Part shown: one piece after another, positions 19,832 through 28,302 of the stretch
How the letters are laid out: each line of letters opens with the position of its first letter
How positions within the stretch are numbered: position 1 is the stretch's first letter
Position numbers and translations under genes: made by a program
The notes under the pieces: model-generated
Told to the model about the DNA's origin: nothing
The model's input: only the letters and a program-made list of their open reading frames with translations
Databases searched by the model: none
Source: Candidatus Poribacteria bacterium
GTDB taxonomy: Bacteria > Poribacteria > WGA-4E > JAJDTR01
Reading direction: 5' to 3'
Assembly (NCBI GenBank): GCA_022827055.1
Contig: JAJDTR010000140.1
Coordinates: 37,917 to 101,916, forward strand
DNA length: 64,000 nucleotides

Positions 19832-21613
19832 TCAAAAGTTCCAAACCAAAGGTGTGATGAGTACTGCCACAGTACCCACTAACCCGTCTAGTGGAAGCCC
19901 GATTCTCAGATAGTCACTGAAACGATAGCCTCCAGGACCGTAAACCATCAAATTGGTCTGATACCCCAGCGGTGTGGCAAAACTTGCCGACGCCGCCACC
20001 ATTGTCACGATGACAAAAGGCATAAAGTCCACGCCAAGGTTATCAGCCGTCGCGATTGCAACCGGGAAAACGAGCACAGCCGCCGCAACATTGGTTAGAG
20101 TTTCGGTGAACAACAGGGTGATGACATACACCACAGCCAACACGAGCAACGGCTTCTGGCCCGCCATTGCTATCAGCGATCGGGCAATCACACCAGCTAT
20201 TCCAGTGTTCTGCATTGCGTGTCCAATTCCAATCGATGCTGCAATGACTAACAAGACTTGCAAATTGATGCTGCGTCTCGCGCTTGCCACCGAGCAGCAA
20301 CCGGTCAGAAGCATGAGTCCGGCCGCAAGAAGCGCGGCGTTGAGCATGAGTTCGGGCTGAATGATGACAATTGCAACCATCCCTGTCAGAAATACCGATG
20401 CAATCAAGGCGTGGCTATGGCGCCGTGGGTGAGAATCTTCGACTTGGCTTACCAAGAAAAAGTCGCGTGAATTTCGCTGCTGCGCTCCAAACGATGGGTG
20501 TGTTTCCAATAGGAGGGTGTCGCCAGCCCTCAACACAATATCCCCAATCTTCCGACGAATGCGCTCGCCATTCCGAGCGACCGCAATAACCACAGCGTTG
20601 TAGGTTGAGCGAAATTGTCCCTCGCGAATAGTTTGGCTAACAATCGGGCACGTGTTCGAGACGACAGCTTCAATAAGGCAGCGCTCGGACCTTGGCGTGT
20701 CAAGTTTGAAAATCTGATTTGTGGCGGGGGTTAAGCCGGGCACTTTTTGCAATTCGACAACCGATTCGACAATCCCGACAAAGATGAGGCGATCATTCGC
20801 TCGAAGTCGTTCCGTAGGTGAAACAGCAGCCATCACTTGACCGTCACGGTCAATTTCCATCAAGTAAAGTCCTTCGAGATGCCGTAATCCCGCTTGTTCG
20901 ATTGTTTGGCCCGCAAGAGAACTACCATCTTCGACAAGCATTTCAACCGTGTACTCTCGCGAATCGTCTGATCGACGAAGTACCGGGTGCCTTTCGGGCA
21001 ATAACCACCGGCTAAATACGACCGTGTATAGTATCCCTATCAACGCACAGGGTAACCCGACCTTCGTTATGTCGAACATCCCGAGGCTCTGTTTCCCCCA
21101 CTCCACCAGCAAGCCATTGACCACTAAATTGGTGCTTGTGCCTATGAGGGTACACATGCCTCCCAGAATTGCGGCATAGCTAAGCGGTATCAACAGTTTG
21201 GACACCGATAAGCGATTCTGTTTTGCCCATTCGTCAACCGCCGGCAAGAGTGTCGCGACAACCGGAGTGTTATTCAAGAACGCGCTAGTGGCCGCGACAG
21301 GAAACACAATGCGAAGAAGTGCCGCCGAGAGCGATTTGGGGCGTCCTAGCAAATGGCGGACAATCAGGTTAATAACACCGGTCTCACGTAACGCGGCGGC
21401 AACAACGAAAAGCACGCCGACCGTGATCATTCCAGGGTTGGCAAACCCCGAAAAGGCTTCGACAGGAGTGAGAATCCCTGTTGTCAGCAAGAGGACCAAG
21501 CCGCCAAGTAGGATTGCATCCGGACTGATACGTGTGAAAATCAAGAAATTGAGCACTATTGCTACGACAGCCAGTGTTATCCAAGCGTCCCAGCCCAATG
21601 TGTCCCAGCCCAT
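19832..21613 (-). CDS. SLC13/DASS family permease with central TrkA-C (RCK_C) domains
   Basis: A 593-residue transporter. The N-terminal membrane half has the motif NNTPVVATLLP and LIGTSTNLVVNGL. Two cytoplasmic TrkA-C-like domains (about 210-390) follow, with MEIDRDGQVMAAVSPTERL and ALRAGDTLLL-like segments. The C-terminal membrane half has TETLTNVAAAVLVFP and FATPLGYQTNLMVYGPGGY. This split layout is typical of Na+-coupled anion (dicarboxylate or sulfate) permeases of the DASS family. The ATG at 21613 is chosen because GAGG lies 8 nt upstream. A longer frame to 21709 would run into the transposable element that starts at 21686. Confidence 0.9.
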   Translation of the reverse strand: MGWDTLGWDAWITLAVVAIVLNFLIFTRISPDAILLGGLVLLLTTGILTPVEAFSGFANPGMITVGVLFVVAAALRETGVINLIVRHLLGRPKSLSAALLRIVFPVAATSAFLNNTPVVATLLPAVDEWAKQNRLSVSKLLIPLSYAAILGGMCTLIGTSTNLVVNGLLVEWGKQSLGMFDITKVGLPCALIGILYTVVFSRWLLPERHPVLRRSDDSREYTVEMLVEDGSSLAGQTIEQAGLRHLEGLYLMEIDRDGQVMAAVSPTERLRANDRLIFVGIVESVVELQKVPGLTPATNQIFKLDTPRSERCLIEAVVSNTCPIVSQTIREGQFRSTYNAVVIAVARNGERIRRKIGDIVLRAGDTLLLETHPSFGAQQRNSRDFFLVSQVEDSHPRRHSHALIASVFLTGMVAIVIIQPELMLNAALLAAGLMLLTGCCSVASARRSINLQVLLVIAASIGIGHAMQNTGIAGVIARSLIAMAGQKPLLVLAVVYVITLLFTETLTNVAAAVLVFPVAIATADNLGVDFMPFVIVTMVAASASFATPLGYQTNLMVYGPGGYRFSDYLRIGLPLDGLVGTVAVLITPLVWNF

Positions 21614-22087
21614 ACCAAGTCCTCGGAGGTGATGCGTAGGTGAGAGCATAGCACTTGAGCCTTGCCTTGTCAAGGAGTTTTGAGGCAGGGGAAACGCACC
21701 TAAAACCACTCAATCGCTCCGGCGTTGAGACTAACCATGGCGGTTGTTTTCAACTTCATCAGTGGCTCATCTCTACAGCAACATCAGAGCGAAATGTGTA
21801 TAACATCAGTAGATGTTCTCATTCCTATAAATCGCCATTAGTCGCTTGAGAGTTCGAAAATGTGGAAAAATGTTGATCTGTCACCTTTTTTGGGCGTTTT
21901 CGGCTGAACTTGTACCTAATTTTTATGTAAAAAAGGACGTCAAAAATAGGTACAAAAATGTGAACGTAGGCTTTATTTCGAGGGCGTGTTCACATGGTTT
22001 GATTCAACACTTTCCTTTGATAGCGCGGGTTCATCTGTGGTCAAATGTGAACAAGATGTTAACAGAAAAAAAGTTCTACGTCGCTAA

Positions 22088-22332
22088 GAGCTTGTTTGAA
22101 AAATCGGTAGCAAAGCCATTTTTTGGTAATTTGTAGGAAATTCCTTCATGTATTTGATGTTGGCTGCTACATACCTGTGGGATCTCTATCGCACTCGTTA
22201 TCCACTCGCTTGATCCCCGCTGGGGCTTAGGTGCACGGGGTTCTGACATTTCTACACACCTTCCGCCCCGCTGGGGCTTTTAAAGGCTGGTGCGCAGTTC
22301 GCACCCTACAAATGTACTTTTCAAACAGGTTC
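22088..22332. mobile_element. MITE 1 nested in element A (IS5-like ends)
   Basis: A 245-bp element with imperfect 15-bp terminal repeats GAGCTTGTTTGAAAA and (inverted) GAACCTGTTTGAAAA, flanked by TAA on both sides (22085-22087 and 22333-22335). Ends of this kind with a TAA/YTAR target are typical of IS5-group elements. Inside are a copy of the GATCAAG repeat, two CCCCGCTGGGGCTT motifs and the hairpin GGTGCG-CAGTT-CGCACC. It is non-coding. Confidence 0.75.
22178..22215 (-). repeat. Dispersed intergenic repeat, copy 2 (inside MITE 1)
   Basis: On the minus strand it reads GATCAAGCGAGTGGATAACG then AGTGCGATAGAGATCCC. This is the best-preserved copy of the family in the window. Confidence 0.7.
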
Positions 22333-22335
22333 TAA

Positions 22336-22555
22336 GCTCGACTTTGTACAAAAGTACAACGGTTGGGCTGTACGGAAAGCCTTACGACACCAAACCCGTA
22401 GGCGGGGCATCTTGCCCCGCCGTGATGGTACTGGAAACCACCAGCGACTTTTTCACAGGTCAACCAATAAAGCCAGATGGTTAAAATCTCAGACGCTTTT
22501 CTGGAACACTCAATTGACAACCTTTGTTATGCCACTTACATGTACAAAGTCGAGC
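22336..22555. mobile_element. MITE 2 nested in element A (perfect 15-bp inverted repeats)
   Basis: A 220-bp element with perfect terminal repeats GCTCGACTTTGTACA (22336-22350) and TGTACAAAGTCGAGC (22541-22555), flanked by TAA (22333-22335 and 22556-22558). The TAA on its left is shared with MITE 1, so the two sit side by side. It contains a 9-bp-stem hairpin GGCGGGGCA-TCT-TGCCCCGCC at 22401-22421. It is non-coding. Confidence 0.75.
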
Positions 22556-22722
22556 TAAGGTCACTTTTGGGTGCGTGGGAAGCCAAAGCACCGACTCATT
22601 GGAACACAGATAATCTAGGGGGTAGCGTATCACTCCGCCGCTCATCTGTTCGTTCCTTATTATACTATACACGTGTAAAGTATTCAATGCAAAGTCAGAT
22701 GCGTTTCCCCTGAGTTTTGAGG

Positions 22723-23254
22723 GAATCAACCTTGCGTTTCAACCCCCTTTCTGGTAAACTTTCCGCTCATGTGTTTTGGCATGCTCAAAGCATGATTGAG
22801 TAATTGGCGGCGAAGCCTTTCTTGGTCATTCCAAGAGATATTTTATTTGCTTTCTTGGTTCCCATGATACACTTTGGAGATTAAAGAGCAATCGGAGACT
22901 TGATAATGCCCAATTGCTTCGATTTGAGAATCGAATATGGGTCTCGCACTTGGAGTCCGAGACTCGTAGTGTAACGTCGGGTTTCACGATAGCTGTCTGG
23001 CGCGACCATCAAATTGAAGAACAGTGACATAGTGTGATTTTGGGATTGATAACGTATGCTATCGACTGTTCAACCGACCCAAAAAACTAATCACGCATCC
23101 ATTCCTTGATTCCCGAGGGCTACTAAATTTTTGCGTCCATTGCTTAAGTTCCGACCAACTTGCGTTACACACTTATCTGAGTGCCGAACCCCGCAACTAC
23201 GTATAGACGACATTCCAAGAACCGACTCCCTTCTCTCGTTCTTCATCTCCATTT
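22723..23254. other. Intergenic stretch without a recognisable gene
   Basis: About 530 bp between element A and the phosphodiesterase gene. Apart from a small stem (GCATG-CTCAAA-GCATG near 22780) I see nothing that can be assigned. No open frame of note and no convincing promoter hexamer pair. Confidence 0.4.
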
Positions 23255-24706
23255 ATGACTCCTAAGAATTCGTTTACGCGTTTTATCTTTATTCTGATTG
23301 ACGGCTCGCCGTATCAAATATTTAAAGATCTGGTCAGCGATGGCACCTTACCAAACATAAAAAGATATGTGATAGATCGGGGCTCGTTCAAGAAGGCTGT
23401 TTCGACATTTCCATCAGCAACAGGTCCCGCTTTTATTCCCTTCTTTATGGGGCTTTTTCCAGGCACCGCGAACGTGCCCGGCCTTCGTTGGATATCAAAA
23501 AGACTGTTCCAAAATCCTCATCGATTCCGGAGTCCGGGGATATGCAGCTACATGGGAATGGATGGGCTTTCCTTTACGGAAGACTTGCCGCACAAACCTA
23601 CTCTGTTTAATTTCTTTTCACCGGTAAGTAATATCTACAACCTATTGACCCGTGGTTGCCCATCGTCCCGAAACCGTACCCGCTGGATCAAGCCGTTAGC
23701 CTACACCTATGCGCATTTTTCTCATCGTTGGAAGTTCGTGAATGCTATCGCGTCAAAAAAGCTATTGAATGCGGTCAAAGGAGGCGACGAGTTCGTGATG
23801 TGTCTCTACCCCGGAGTGGATACGTTCTCCCACCTGTCGCATACGACGTCCGCCTGCGTCCTTGATACGTATAGGGAGATAGACAAAACGGTCGGAGACG
23901 TTTGTCGGATTCTGCAAGAATCAAACGACTTCGAGAATACACTGATAATGATAACCAGTGATCATGGAATGAGTAATACTCACACTCATATTGATATCCC
24001 ACGTTATTTGGAAAATGCGGGTTTGCGCTGTCTCCACTATCCGCTGCTTTGGAGACAACAAGCTGAATCAGCCAGCATGGTTTCGGGGAACGGGATGACA
24101 CACGTCTATTTCAAAAGGGACAATGAAGAGTCAAGCGCGACAGGAAAATCGCAGAAAGGCTGGGGTGAGCGCCTGTCAATGGAGCGAATCAGTGGTATGG
24201 GCGTTATTGATCCGCTACTGGATATTGAAGGACTTGATTTTGTTGCGGGACAAAGCAAAGACAAGAGCATTCTCGTGAAGAAGAAGACAGGTCAAGGGAA
24301 AATCACCTGTCTAAATGAGTCCCTCTCATATGAATTTCGAGGGATTGATCCTCTAGGATACGGGACGTTCTATGAGAATTTGTCGTATCGTGAGGCGCTC
24401 GCTAAAACTTACGATACCGAGTATCCGGACGGACTAGTACAACTGTGGCAGATTTTCCAAGGCGATCGCACGGGAGATTTGGTACTAAGCGCCCAACCCG
24501 GTTATGACCTACGCGCACGATATGAATATCCCGAACATCACGCCACCCATGGCGCACTGCATGCGCAACAGATGTTGGTACCGCTCGCAATGAACGTTCC
24601 CATTGAGACGGAATACATTCGCACCGTCGACCTGTTTCCGACCGTCTTGAGTTACTTCGGGCACATGGTCGATCTAAGCCAGATTGACGGACTGATTGTT
24701 CGCTAA
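23255..24706 (+). CDS. Alkaline-phosphatase-superfamily protein (type I phosphodiesterase / nucleotide pyrophosphatase-like)
   Basis: A 483-residue protein of the metal-dependent phosphodiesterase fold. It has an early metal-binding segment FILIDGSPYQI, the nucleophile region STFPSATGPAFIPFF (Thr of SATGP), the metal/substrate motif LYPGVDTFSHLSH, the second metal site MITSDHGMSNTHTHID and the late HATHGALHAQQM with its His ligand. No signal peptide is seen, suggesting a cytoplasmic enzyme. The substrate may be a nucleotide, a phospholipid head group or another phosphodiester and cannot be decided. No good Shine-Dalgarno precedes the ATG. Its 3' end approaches the carboxypeptidase gene closely. 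Confidence 0.8.
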   Translation: MTPKNSFTRFIFILIDGSPYQIFKDLVSDGTLPNIKRYVIDRGSFKKAVSTFPSATGPAFIPFFMGLFPGTANVPGLRWISKRLFQNPHRFRSPGICSYMGMDGLSFTEDLPHKPTLFNFFSPVSNIYNLLTRGCPSSRNRTRWIKPLAYTYAHFSHRWKFVNAIASKKLLNAVKGGDEFVMCLYPGVDTFSHLSHTTSACVLDTYREIDKTVGDVCRILQESNDFENTLIMITSDHGMSNTHTHIDIPRYLENAGLRCLHYPLLWRQQAESASMVSGNGMTHVYFKRDNEESSATGKSQKGWGERLSMERISGMGVIDPLLDIEGLDFVAGQSKDKSILVKKKTGQGKITCLNESLSYEFRGIDPLGYGTFYENLSYREALAKTYDTEYPDGLVQLWQIFQGDRTGDLVLSAQPGYDLRARYEYPEHHATHGALHAQQMLVPLAMNVPIETEYIRTVDLFPTVLSYFGHMVDLSQIDGLIVR

Positions 24707-24791
24707 TCTACCTCGTTTGGCAATCTATGGGCCTATCCCAGGGACAAATTTTCTGCCAATTGAGTTGAAAATCTGTAGGGGAGCAAATCTA

Positions 24792-26330
24792 TTGGAAGCG
24801 AAATTAAAAGAACTCAAAACCTACCTTGTTGAAGTTGACGACCTACACTCCGCCGCAGCTCTGTTATATTGGGATCAGTCAACCTATATGCCATCCGGGG
24901 GCGCCGCCGCACGCGCGCGCCAAACCGCAACCCTCAGCCGTCTCGCCCATGAGAAGTTCACGGCGCCGGCACTCGGAAGACTCCTTGATATACTTCAGCC
25001 GTACGAAGAACAACTGCCGTATGACTCGGACGACGCAAGCCTCATTCGCGTGACACGACGCGAATATGAACGAGCGATTAAGGTGCCGCCGGCATTTATG
25101 CAAAAACTGTATAGCCACGCCTCCGAATCTTATCAAGTATGGACCGAGGCTAGACCGGCTAATGACTTCACGATGGTGAAGCCGTATCTTGAAGAAACGC
25201 TCACGATGAGTCGTCAGTTAGCCGAATTCTTTCCGGGATACGAGCACATCGCCGATCCACTGATTGACTTTAGCGACTACGGTATGAAAGCTTCGGACGT
25301 GCGGCGCATTTTTTCCGAATTACGTACTCGGCTCGTGCCCATCGTCGATGCAATTACCGTGCAATCTCCCGCGGATGACTCCTGCCTGCATCAAACGTTT
25401 TCGGAAGAACAGCAATTGAAGTTTGGTATCGAGACTATCAAATGCCTTGGCTACGACTTTGAACGCGGACGACAGGACAAGACGCATCACCCATTCATGA
25501 CGAAATTCTCTCTCGGTGATGTTCGCATTACGACTCGTTCAAAAGAGGATGATTTAAGTGATGCACTCTTCAGTACGATGCATGAAGCCGGGCACGGGAT
25601 GTACGAACAGGGAATCCGAATGGAATTCGACGGGACGCCGCTTGCCAATGGCACGTCTTCGGGAGTCCACGAAAGCCAGTCACGCCTCTGGGAGAATGTC
25701 GTTGGGCGGAGCAGGAGATTCTGGAGCTGTTTCTATCCCAAGCTCCAAGCTGAATTTACTAATCAACTTGGCACCGTATCCTTGGAGACTTTTTATCGTG
25801 CAATTAACAAAGTTGAGAAATCGCTCATCCGCACTGACGCCGACGAAGTAACTTATAATCTACATGTACTGCTCCGATTTGATCTAGAGTTGGATCTGCT
25901 TGAGGGAACCCTAACAGTGGCGGACTTGCCCGAATCGTGGCGGGAGCGTTTTCAAACAGATTTTGGGATTGTCCCTCCGGATGACCGGGACGGGGTCCTC
26001 CAGGATGTCCATTGGTACAGCGGACCAATTGGTGGAGCGTTTCAAGGATACACCCTGGGTAACATCCTTGGCGCACAGTTTTTCGAAAGTGCTTTAGACA
26101 GCCACCCCGAGATATTATCGGAAATTGAGACCGGTGAATTTGGCACGCTGCACGGGTGGTTAAGGGAGAACATTTACCAACACGGGAGTAAATTCACCGC
26201 GTCCGAGCTGGTTCAGCGCGTTACCGGTAGTTCGTTACGGATTGAACCTTACATCTCGTACCTGCGGCAAAAGTATGGCGAATTGTATGAGCTGCCCCCC
26301 GAAGAATCTCTGATGAAGGAAGTTGACTGA
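24792..26330 (+). CDS. M32 family (Taq-type) metallocarboxypeptidase
   Basis: A 512-residue cytoplasmic zinc enzyme that removes C-terminal residues from peptides. The zinc motif HEAGH is at about residues 263-267, the third-ligand Glu lies in VHESQSRLWEN (about 293), and DEVTYNLHVLLRFDLE and YTLGNILGAQFF are family signatures near the C-terminus. The TTG at 24792 is chosen as start because AGGGGAGC lies 8 nt upstream and the protein then begins MEAKLKELKTYLVEV, as in relatives. The frame continues open to 24696, but that part is not conserved-looking and overlaps the preceding gene. Confidence 0.93.
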   Translation: MEAKLKELKTYLVEVDDLHSAAALLYWDQSTYMPSGGAAARARQTATLSRLAHEKFTAPALGRLLDILQPYEEQLPYDSDDASLIRVTRREYERAIKVPPAFMQKLYSHASESYQVWTEARPANDFTMVKPYLEETLTMSRQLAEFFPGYEHIADPLIDFSDYGMKASDVRRIFSELRTRLVPIVDAITVQSPADDSCLHQTFSEEQQLKFGIETIKCLGYDFERGRQDKTHHPFMTKFSLGDVRITTRSKEDDLSDALFSTMHEAGHGMYEQGIRMEFDGTPLANGTSSGVHESQSRLWENVVGRSRRFWSCFYPKLQAEFTNQLGTVSLETFYRAINKVEKSLIRTDADEVTYNLHVLLRFDLELDLLEGTLTVADLPESWRERFQTDFGIVPPDDRDGVLQDVHWYSGPIGGAFQGYTLGNILGAQFFESALDSHPEILSEIETGEFGTLHGWLRENIYQHGSKFTASELVQRVTGSSLRIEPYISYLRQKYGELYELPPEESLMKEVD

Positions 26331-26343
26331 AAGGGTTAAGGAG

Positions 26344-26874
26344 ATGGGGAAGTTTACATGCGCGTTGTTTTTATCGAGCTACGTGCTAACGCTTGCGGCA
26401 TGTGGAGGCGTTAAACTCATTGAGGTGCAAAAGAGCACCGCCGCGCTGAATCTATCTCCCAAGCAAAGGGAAATCGTCGAACCCAAAATTGAATTCATCA
26501 CTGACATTGTCGAAGATTACAACTTTGAAAAGGATGAGCTAGAGTTAGCATATCAGCGTTATCGGAGTGAAGCAAGCCTGCCGCGGCTAAGCCGATATGA
26601 AGGCGGGGGTAGGCGAACGAGACGGCAAGTTTTTCGTGAACAGAACGCATTGAGAACGAAGATTAGGGCTTTTGCCAGGCAACGTCAGGATTACATAAAA
26701 GAAATTACAAATCTCATTCAAGAGATTCGAGCAATTCTTACCCCCCGGCAACTCACTACTCTTGAGGAGATTGAACTCCCAAAGCTGAAACTCCCGAGTA
26801 TTCTTCGGCGCAGCCGCTACAACGACTTTCTGTACGTTCCGGGAACACGAATTGGAAGCCCACGTGATTTTTAG
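26344..26874 (+). CDS. Hypothetical lipoprotein with coiled-coil segments
   Basis: A 176-residue protein. The signal peptide ends in the lipobox LAAC (Cys about residue 20), so it is probably an outer- or inner-membrane lipoprotein. The body is highly charged and helical: KQREIVEPKIEF, then RQRQDYIKEITNLIQEIRAI and LTPRQLTTLEEIELPKLKLP. The last segment resembles the LTPEQ-containing helices of Spy/CpxP-type periplasmic chaperones, which is suggestive but not proof. It follows the carboxypeptidase gene closely. AAAGGG is 8 nt before the ATG; an upstream TTG at 26323 overlaps the previous gene and is less likely. Confidence 0.65.
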   Translation: MGKFTCALFLSSYVLTLAACGGVKLIEVQKSTAALNLSPKQREIVEPKIEFITDIVEDYNFEKDELELAYQRYRSEASLPRLSRYEGGGRRTRRQVFREQNALRTKIRAFARQRQDYIKEITNLIQEIRAILTPRQLTTLEEIELPKLKLPSILRRSRYNDFLYVPGTRIGSPRDF

Positions 26875-27233
26875 CTAGGTCCTGTTGACATTTGTGTGAA
26901 GCGAGCGCCCAATCGTAGGGGCGAGGATCAAGTGACCGGATAGGGAACGCGATAGAGATCCTCCCTCCCCCGTTGCCCTACGTCAAGTTCTATCCATACG
27001 GGGCCGCTCAAATTGTAAGTCGAGATTCACATCTTGACAACGAAACGTCGATTTTGGTAAATCGATCGCCAGCAGCCCGAAATCATCTCTAATGTGTAAA
27101 CAACGGTTGGGGGAGATCTTTCTCGCCTTCCTTGTCCAGTCAGTTGATCCCAACCCCTACGAAGGGGCATGATTCTGTATACCGCTCTTTATTACCCGAT
27201 CGCGATGAAATGTCGGCGGAACCTAATTACCAC
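26875..27233. other. Intergenic stretch between convergent genes, with repeat material
   Basis: About 360 bp. It starts with AGGTCCTGTTGACATTTG (from 26878), whose near-inverse appears at about 36893-36908, suggesting ends of another small element. It then carries a GATCAAG repeat (26926-26962). No gene is recognised. Confidence 0.45.
26926..26962 (+). repeat. Dispersed intergenic repeat, copy 3
   Basis: GATCAAGTGACCGGATAGGG followed by AACGCGATAGAGATCC matches the family consensus over its full length. Confidence 0.7.
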
Positions 27234-28199
27234 TCAAGACACAACACAGTCGAAGAAGAATCTCAAAAATCGCTCCGCATCCACCTCGACACACACCCGG
27301 GCATTTGGAGCACGGCTCGCGCGTTGTGCGCGCAGATTGCCGACAGTCCTGCCTTGAGTCAAATCGCCTAGCGTTTCCACCTGCACATAGGCATCCACAA
27401 CATCAAAATAGTCTGGCTGCAGCAGATAACCGATAGCAAGCGGATCGTGCATATACAGTCCCTTGACCCCTTCACGCTCCTGATGGTACACCATACACGC
27501 CTGCGTGGAGTCGCGTAAGAACTGAATTAACCGAGTGTTCCGTCGGTTTGCCTCTGCATCCAACCGTTCGCGGGTCAGTACTACTTGGTGTGTTACATCA
27601 AGTGGCATCATGGTGATTGGCACGCCGAAGTTGAACACTACCTGCGCCGCCTGCGGATCGGCATAAATGTTAAATTCTGCCTGCGTCGTCACATTTCCAT
27701 AGATTTCGAATACGCCCCCCATTAGCACAATTTCTCGAACCCTTCGCATCACAGCTGGACTGTTGAGCATAGCCTTTGCGATATTTGTCAGTGGACCAAC
27801 AGGAACCAAAATCAACTCATCAGGATATCGGTTGACCAAATCGGTGATGGTGTCCACCGCCGAAATTGGGGACAACGGGCACTCGAGTTCAGGGTAAAGT
27901 CTAGTTCCGTCGGGTGCCAAATCCCCAGATATACCGCCGAGCCCATCGGAACCGTGAACGTGCGCTGATGTGACAAGCGGCATGGTTAACGGCGCCTCTT
28001 CCCCTTGAGAGATTAACGGCAATTCTTCGAGATTCATGCACCCAAGTGTGATTCGCAGATTCCGAGTACACTGCTCTACATGAACGTTACCACTCACGGT
28101 TGTAATAGCTTCAACTAGGAGTTCCGGAGATTTCAATGCGAAAAGAACTGCGAGCGCATCGTCTACACCGATGTCCGTGTCAATCAGGATACGTTTCAT
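27234..28199 (-). CDS. Inosine-uridine-preferring nucleoside hydrolase family protein
   Basis: A 321-residue enzyme of the IunH fold that hydrolyses the N-glycosidic bond of nucleosides using a bound Ca2+. The Ca-binding motif DTDIGVDDA is at residues 8-16. Other family positions are GNVHVEQCTRN, VHGSDGLGG, LILVPVGPLTNIA, VLMGGVF and the late HDPLAIGYLLQPDYF, which contributes the catalytic His/Asp. It is complete at both ends and serves nucleoside salvage in the cytoplasm. It stands alone, convergent with the lipoprotein gene. Base specificity is not decidable. Confidence 0.92.
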   Translation of the reverse strand: MKRILIDTDIGVDDALAVLFALKSPELLVEAITTVSGNVHVEQCTRNLRITLGCMNLEELPLISQGEEAPLTMPLVTSAHVHGSDGLGGISGDLAPDGTRLYPELECPLSPISAVDTITDLVNRYPDELILVPVGPLTNIAKAMLNSPAVMRRVREIVLMGGVFEIYGNVTTQAEFNIYADPQAAQVVFNFGVPITMMPLDVTHQVVLTRERLDAEANRRNTRLIQFLRDSTQACMVYHQEREGVKGLYMHDPLAIGYLLQPDYFDVVDAYVQVETLGDLTQGRTVGNLRAQRASRAPNARVCVEVDAERFLRFFFDCVVS

Positions 28200-28302
28200 G
28201 AAGTATTACCAATCTCCTAACCGGGAATCATGAATAATTACCGCCGTCCACACGAGGCTAAGACAGCTTCCATATTGAGAGACTTCGCTTCCGCGAGCCA
28301 CA

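Larger units (their letters stand above)
21676..22722. mobile_element. Non-autonomous transposable element, copy A, with 10-bp target duplication and nested MITEs
   Basis: The direct repeat AGTTTTGAGG at 21676-21685 and 22713-22722 flanks an element at 21686-22712. It begins CAGGGGAAACGCACCTAAAA and ends with the inverse of CAGGGGAAACGCATCTGAC. Without its nested inserts it is about 560 bp and aligns along its length with copy B at 49570-50132 (opposite orientation). No intact frame is present; apparent similarity of short frames between copies reflects DNA conservation. It contains several copies of AAATGTGAACA/TGTTCACATTT. The insertion lies about 60 bp upstream of the SLC13 permease start. 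Confidence 0.8.

Noticed and set aside
21846..22136. A 96-codon frame in element A similar to a minus-strand frame at 49657-49857
   Set aside because: The shared peptide arises because elements A and B are conserved at DNA level. The frames have different starts and ends, no ribosome-binding site, and no domain.
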